Of a stretch of 18,551 nt of DNA, positions 14,618-18,551 are shown in pieces. The position numbers and the translations under genes are program-made. Positions within the stretch are counted from its first letter, which is position 1. Every line of letters begins with the position of its first letter. Under the pieces are notes generated by a model. It worked only from the letters and a program-made list of their open reading frames with translations, had not been told where the DNA came from and searched no databases. This DNA comes from Alphaproteobacteria bacterium MarineAlpha9_Bin7 (GTDB lineage Bacteria; Pseudomonadota; Alphaproteobacteria; UBA7887): positions 1-18,551 of the forward strand of contig PTKD01000010.1 in NCBI GenBank assembly GCA_002938115.1, in the 5' to 3' direction.

Positions 14618-16267
14618 TTACCTTGAACTTGGCCCAACAATGCGCCGAAACGCCCACTTCAGTACACGCAATTCCGAATCCGTCGTGGATGACAATACGA
14701 TCTGTTCAGTCCTTCGACGCACACCACCGGCGCCGAAATAGACACTGTCATGAAGCGCTATAACACCACCGTGGGCATGAAACTGCCATCCCTGCCCGCT
14801 CGGCAAGCGCAACAGAACGGCTTGATTGCTTTTAACTAGAGATGCCCTAACACTTGGGTGAAGGTGGAAACGTGCAGCCAATGGCCGCGGCTCCCGTTTC
14901 TCCAGAGATGTCCCGTCAATTGATTCAATGCGATCCTCGCCACGCAGGCTTTCTCCATCGGCATCAACATATAGACGTCGCTGGTGCCTCAGTCCGAAAC
15001 GTTCAGCATAACCATCGTGACTGGCGTCGATCCAAACCGAACCAGACTGCTCCTCCCGCACGCTCTTAGTGAGCGGAGGCTGAAATCCAAGACCCGCGCG
15101 TGACAGTATGCTTGAGTCCGTATCGTTGATCGTAACCGTAGAGTGCGCTGCTGTTCGACGCAGCGCTTCGCGCCAATCGCTATCCTCGCCGCGATAGGGG
15201 CCACAGTTGACCACCAAACGTTCCTTGTTGACGCTCATTTCGAAGCTCAGCGCGCCAGCATGAAGTTGAGCATCCACTGATGTAGCCGGACCGGTGTCCA
15301 TAATCGCAAGCACTTTATTAGCGGTCACACGTTGATAACCGGTGTGTGGGGCATTGGTCAGGGCCTGCCCGTCTGCCTGAGAGATTTCAAGCGCGGCATC
15401 GATTAGGGTTGAATTCCCCTCGGCGCTCCCGTTGAAACAGCTGAAACCGCCATCGCCATGGCGAAGCCCCCGCAACATGGGCGCCATCCGATCAAGGCTT
15501 TGAATAAGCTGCTGCGATACAGGTTCGCCGGCTGAGCTTAGCACGGCTCTTACATCACCGATGTCCCCGAGCACCCTGCACTGTTGTTTGGGGGACCGTT
15601 CAACGTGCCCACCATCGGGTAAAATTTGAAATTCCAATTCACGATCCAATAACTTAAGTGCCGCTGCGAGGTTCCGCGGAGCCGACGACAAGCATAACAT
15701 CGAGTAAATCAAACCGCGGATCGCCGTGATACGACGTGCGCCCGAAACATCTTGGTCGACCACGCGCGACAGGTGGCGGGTCTGTCGAGATAAACTTTGA
15801 TAGAAAGTCTTCGCGAAATCATCGGTGCCTCCGGCAAGCAAAAATGGTGCATGTATCAACAAAGCCGCTACACGTCGCCCTAGCACATCAGGCCGCCAGA
15901 CCACGGGCCTCCACTGATCACAAGTATCCACCCAGTCAGCTACTAAGGTGCGGGCAAGACGTTGTGCAGCCTCTCCTCCGTGCCCCTTCAAGTCTCGCAA
16001 CCACTCGAAGCCATGCAAAGCGGCAAGCCAATCCTCTGAGATTCTATCGGGGAGCCATGGCGCCCCGTGAGGGCTTCGGAGCTCCTGCGCAGCAAACGCG
16101 TAATTACCATGAAATAGTGCCTCAGCACGCTTTAGGTCGATCGGCCACGGATCATTGGGAACAAAGTTTAGCTCGTTAGCCGTTCGCCCCATCAGCGACA
16201 ATCGGTACACTGAGCTACCATAAACAGCATTGCGAATCCCTTTGGTCACGCGAATCCCGCCCCACAC
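14618..16267 (-). CDS. Heparinase II/III-family protein
   Basis: This 549-residue protein belongs to the alginate-lyase/heparinase II/III type found beside rpe in many alphaproteobacteria. It has an alpha-helical N-terminal part (about 1-300, with LPDGGHVERSP at 217-227) followed by a beta-rich heparinase II/III domain (about 320-540). That domain contains HAGALSFEMS (336-345), VNCGPYRG (353-360), RRTAAHSTVTIND (370-382) and HDGY (417-420). Polysaccharide lyase activity is assumed from the family; no polysaccharide locus is near. No signal peptide is visible. The start is uncertain: GTG at 16267 is the first possible codon after an in-frame stop, without a clear ribosome binding site, and an ATG lies at 16192. 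It is the last gene of the rsmB-rpe run. Confidence 0.88.
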   Translation of the reverse strand: MWGGIRVTKGIRNAVYGSSVYRLSLMGRTANELNFVPNDPWPIDLKRAEALFHGNYAFAAQELRSPHGAPWLPDRISEDWLAALHGFEWLRDLKGHGGEAAQRLARTLVADWVDTCDQWRPVVWRPDVLGRRVAALLIHAPFLLAGGTDDFAKTFYQSLSRQTRHLSRVVDQDVSGARRITAIRGLIYSMLCLSSAPRNLAAALKLLDRELEFQILPDGGHVERSPKQQCRVLGDIGDVRAVLSSAGEPVSQQLIQSLDRMAPMLRGLRHGDGGFSCFNGSAEGNSTLIDAALEISQADGQALTNAPHTGYQRVTANKVLAIMDTGPATSVDAQLHAGALSFEMSVNKERLVVNCGPYRGEDSDWREALRRTAAHSTVTINDTDSSILSRAGLGFQPPLTKSVREEQSGSVWIDASHDGYAERFGLRHQRRLYVDADGESLRGEDRIESIDGTSLEKREPRPLAARFHLHPSVRASLVKSNQAVLLRLPSGQGWQFHAHGGVIALHDSVYFGAGGVRRRTEQIVLSSTTDSELRVLKWAFRRIVGPSSR

Positions 16268-16317
16268 GCCGTCATGGTTATATATGCGATTCTAAATGAC
16301 ACCCTTTATCGACGCAC

Positions 16318-16992
16318 TCATGCAACGGACGTCCCTGATCGCAACTGCAGAATATTCTTCGCATAAAATTCTTGGCCCCCGTCAAAGGCTGCTGTCCCCG
16401 CAACCAAAATGTCGGCACCTGCTGCAACCGCCTGCGGCGCAGTATCACAATTGATTCCACCATCGACTTCCAGATCAATCTTTCGTCCACTATCATCGAT
16501 CATATTTCGGAGCTGCTTAATTTTTTCCAGCTGCGTGTCCATAAAGCTCTGCCCACCGAATCCCGGATTTACAGACATTACCAATACTAAATCGATACAC
16601 CCAATTACCGACGCAATAGTAGTCGGCGGCGTACCTGGATTAATTGAGACCCCTACCCTTTTTCCCATAGCTTTGACCAACTGCAACGTCGCTTCCAAAT
16701 GAGGGCAGGCTTCTACGTGTACCGTGATGATATCTGCCCCAGCATCTGCGAATGCTGATATGAAAGGGTCAACCGGCTCAATCATGAGATGGACATCAAA
16801 CGGTTTCGCACTATGAGGGCGCAAAGCCTTAACCAAAGCCGGGCCGGCCGTGATGTTGGGAACGAAGTGCCCATCCATGACATCCACATGGATTAAGTCT
16901 GCCCCCGCCTTCGTAACTGCCCGAACCTCTTCACCTAAACGAGCGAAGTCCGCTGCAAGAATCGAGGGAGCAATTCGCACCTGCTTATGCAT
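16318..16992 (-). CDS. rpe: Ribulose-phosphate 3-epimerase
   Basis: The enzyme interconverts ribulose 5-phosphate and xylulose 5-phosphate in the pentose phosphate pathway. From the ATG at 16992 it has 224 residues and the full TIM-barrel signature: IAPSILAADF (7-16), HVDVMDGHFVPN (35-46), DVHLMIEP (66-73), INPGTPP (117-123), SVNPGFGGQ (140-148), and DGGI plus AGTAAF in the phosphate-binding end. The metal and acid/base residues His35, Asp37, His68 and Asp177 are present. A GTG at 17001 is an alternative start. The GTGAGG just before the ATG is a close-set Shine-Dalgarno. It follows rsmB by 20 bases and precedes the heparinase-family gene by 50 bases, so it is probably in one operon with both. 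Confidence 0.96.
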   Translation of the reverse strand: MHKQVRIAPSILAADFARLGEEVRAVTKAGADLIHVDVMDGHFVPNITAGPALVKALRPHSAKPFDVHLMIEPVDPFISAFADAGADIITVHVEACPHLEATLQLVKAMGKRVGVSINPGTPPTTIASVIGCIDLVLVMSVNPGFGGQSFMDTQLEKIKQLRNMIDDSGRKIDLEVDGGINCDTAPQAVAAGADILVAGTAAFDGGQEFYAKNILQLRSGTSVA

Positions 16993-17012
16993 GGGCCTCA
17001 CGTAACAGTAAA

Positions 17013-18302
17013 CTACACGCGCTTCAAGCGTGCGGCATAGAAGCCATCCATCCCACCTTGATGCTCCAGGTGACTGGGAAAAGTGCGGAGATCACCCTCA
17101 TCGGTGATGAACGGAGCCAAGTAGTCGCACTCATCCGATAACAGGGGCACACGCTGAAGTTCTGGTCGACGCATCAACAAGTTGGCCACGCGTTCTAAAC
17201 CCTCTTCAGGCTGCAACGAGCAGGTAGCAAAAACCAGAAGTCCGCCCGGCTCCATCATCGCAATTGCCGAGTCAAGTAGTCGATCTTGAATGGCAATAGC
17301 ATGTTCAACGTCATTCCTGTTCTTTATGTGAAGGATATCTGGATGCCGACGAATAGTTCCGGTTGCCGTACACGGAGCATCCAACAAAACGTACTTTGCG
17401 AGCGAAGTCGGTCGCCATTCTCCCGCATCCGCATTAACCAACTCAGCACTTAAACCGAGACGTGAAAGATTGTCCTCTAGCAGACGCAAACGAGAAATTG
17501 AACGATCTACCGCAACAACGCGTGCGCCGCGAGAGCATAACTGGGCTGTCTTTCCCCCGGGCGCGGCACACAAATCAATGACCCGACTTTTGTTTAAATC
17601 ACCAAACAATGCCACCGGTAGCGCGGCGGCCGCATCCTGCACCCACCACTGACCTTCGACAAAACCCGGTCGGTCGCCAACCGGTCCTCCTGGTTCGACA
17701 CGAAGCGTACCACTCGGTAATAAGTTAGCGCCGAGCTGTTTCACTAAATGCTCAGGAACACCTTTAGCAGTAATATCCAACGGAGCTTCCCGCAGATGCG
17801 CAGCTGAAATCTGCCGTGCGACGAGGTCGCCATAACTGGCGCACCAGCTTTTCCACAACCAGTCCGGAGTATTTAGCCTCTCAGCATCTTGGGCCGCACA
17901 CCACGCCGCACCTTCCCTAGTCACTCGCCGAAGCACCGCATTAACGAGCTTTCGATAGCGACGTAGATCGGTCGTCACCAGGCTCACGGCACTATCCACC
18001 GCAGCATAAGGTGGAGTTCCTACAAATAAAATTTGCGTTATTCCCAAACGCAACAAATCATTTACACGCCACGCCGTATCCGGCAGAGGACTACTCAAAC
18101 AGTGTTTGATAAGATCGTCGACCTGGCCAAGTCGACGCAAACAAGTGGAGACCAGAAGCCAAACGAAAGCCTTATCCCGATAACTGAGCTTAAGAAACAC
18201 TTTGTGACTCGCCGCAGCCTCATCAAGCGATCTATGGCGGCGTAGTATGGCATCGATAAGTTGAAGAGTGACCAACCGAGTTGATATAGGAGATGGGAGC
18301 AT
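17013..18302 (-). CDS. rsmB: 16S rRNA (cytosine-967-C5)-methyltransferase RsmB
   Basis: RsmB methylates C967 of 16S rRNA using SAM. The protein has an N-terminal NusB-like RNA-binding domain (about 10-140, with YAAVDSAV and KLVNAVLRR) and a C-terminal Rossmann methyltransferase. Counting from the TTG at 18320, the SAM loop is DLCAAPGGKT (249-258). The two catalytic cysteines are Cys317 in DAPC and Cys367 in ATCS. QGGMDGFYAARL closes the fold. Length is 429 residues from the ATG at 18302, close to the family norm. The start is uncertain: this ATG has no Shine-Dalgarno, while a TTG at 18320 overlaps the stop codon of a short upstream ORF with a strong ribosome binding site. One added T in the T5 run at 18319-18323 would fuse that ORF to rsmB. 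Confidence 0.94.
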   Translation of the reverse strand: MLPSPISTRLVTLQLIDAILRRHRSLDEAAASHKVFLKLSYRDKAFVWLLVSTCLRRLGQVDDLIKHCLSSPLPDTAWRVNDLLRLGITQILFVGTPPYAAVDSAVSLVTTDLRRYRKLVNAVLRRVTREGAAWCAAQDAERLNTPDWLWKSWCASYGDLVARQISAAHLREAPLDITAKGVPEHLVKQLGANLLPSGTLRVEPGGPVGDRPGFVEGQWWVQDAAAALPVALFGDLNKSRVIDLCAAPGGKTAQLCSRGARVVAVDRSISRLRLLEDNLSRLGLSAELVNADAGEWRPTSLAKYVLLDAPCTATGTIRRHPDILHIKNRNDVEHAIAIQDRLLDSAIAMMEPGGLLVFATCSLQPEEGLERVANLLMRRPELQRVPLLSDECDYLAPFITDEGDLRTFPSHLEHQGGMDGFYAARLKRV

Positions 18303-18316
18303 GGCAATTCGGTTGC

Positions 18317-18370
18317 TCAAAAACTCAATTGTGACCTAATATAAAGCACATACGGATTGGAAGCAGACAT
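18317..18370 (-). CDS. 17-codon ORF in front of rsmB: leader peptide or true N-terminus
   Basis: An ATG at 18370 is preceded by AAGGAGGGG (18374-18382), the strongest Shine-Dalgarno seen in this window. It opens a reading frame for MSASNPYVLYIRSQLSF, ending in TGA at 18317-18319. The stop overlaps a TTG (18318-18320) in the rsmB frame as TTGA, a layout typical of coupled translation. The frame ends at a run of five T. A -1 slip there, or one T missing from the assembly, would join it directly to rsmB. It may therefore be a coupling leader peptide, the real start of RsmB hidden by an indel, or a programmed frameshift. The sequence resembles no known leader peptide to me. Confidence 0.45.
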   Translation of the reverse strand: MSASNPYVLYIRSQLSF

Positions 18371-18502
18371 CTTCCCCTCCTTCTTTTGTCAGTAGACAGT
18401 AAATAGAAGACACGTGCGGTCCGGGCCCCTGCGTCCGAACATTTTAGGCAACAGGCTGCGTTGGCACCACTCTGTCGAACCGTAGCGTACATCTTGTGAT
18501 AA

Positions 18503-18551
18503 ATGAAAAATACAGAGACAAAGCCACAGATCAAACGCAAAGCCGGGAAAC
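18503..18551 (+). CDS. Possible start of a gene running off the window edge
   Basis: An ATG at 18503 opens a frame for MKNTETKPQIKRKAGK, without a stop before the window ends. A lysine-rich, hydrophilic start like this is plausible for a small cytosolic protein divergent from rsmB. No Shine-Dalgarno is visible. With 16 codons the family cannot be told. In other alphaproteobacteria a short DUF1674 (SDHAF4-like) gene can lie near rsmB, which would fit but is a guess. The 130 bases between it and the rsmB leader ORF hold nothing else I recognise. Confidence 0.25.
   Translation, partial: MKNTETKPQIKRKAGK

Noticed and set aside
18325..18540. 71-residue minus-strand ORF upstream of rsmB
   Set aside because: It overlaps the strong ribosome binding site and the short leader ORF in another frame, has unusual cysteine-rich composition and resembles no family I know.

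Overview
The window looks like a piece of an alphaproteobacterial chromosome. The evidence is the rsmB-rpe-heparinase II/III gene run on the minus strand, a DksA that has lost most of its zinc-finger cysteines as many alphaproteobacterial copies have, and a YhdH/AcuI-type reductase beside a NIPSNAP protein. Base composition is moderate and fairly even. I saw no insertion sequence, integrase, prophage or CRISPR array. Genes are tightly packed, and no stretch over 300 bases lacks a gene.

Layout. Bases 1-1813 hold a structured leader, a metal-dependent amidohydrolase with an unusually placed Tat-like signal, an intrinsic terminator and a small FmdB-type zinc-ribbon protein. A tRNA-Gln(UUG) gene follows on the minus strand, then folD on the plus strand. 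folD converges on dksA, which has a very good sigma70-type promoter. Upstream of dksA on the minus strand lie a 774-residue RND (HAE3/MMPL-like) exporter and a group II PLP decarboxylase of the aromatic amino acid type. The decarboxylase is divergent from an AlkA-like DNA glycosylase. A two-gene efflux operon (adaptor plus 1060-residue HAE1-type RND pump, with zero spacing) follows. Next comes a NIPSNAP gene that is divergent from an AcuI/YhdH reductase, with a spaced direct repeat in the shared promoter region. The last part, on the minus strand, is rsmB, rpe and a heparinase II/III-family gene, probably one operon. rsmB is preceded by a 17-codon ORF with a very strong ribosome binding site that ends in an overlap with a possible TTG start of rsmB.

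Functionally this is a mix of housekeeping genes (one-carbon metabolism, 16S rRNA methylation, pentose phosphate pathway, stringent-response cofactor, base repair) and accessory genes (two RND exporters, amine-forming decarboxylase, amidohydrolase pair, acrylyl-CoA-type reductase). I found no clear novel defence or mobile system. The points most worth a second look are the amidohydrolase/zinc-ribbon pair with its folded leader and intercistronic terminator, the short ORF in front of rsmB, the direct repeat between the NIPSNAP and AcuI-like genes, and the RND pump that lacks two standard proton-relay residues.
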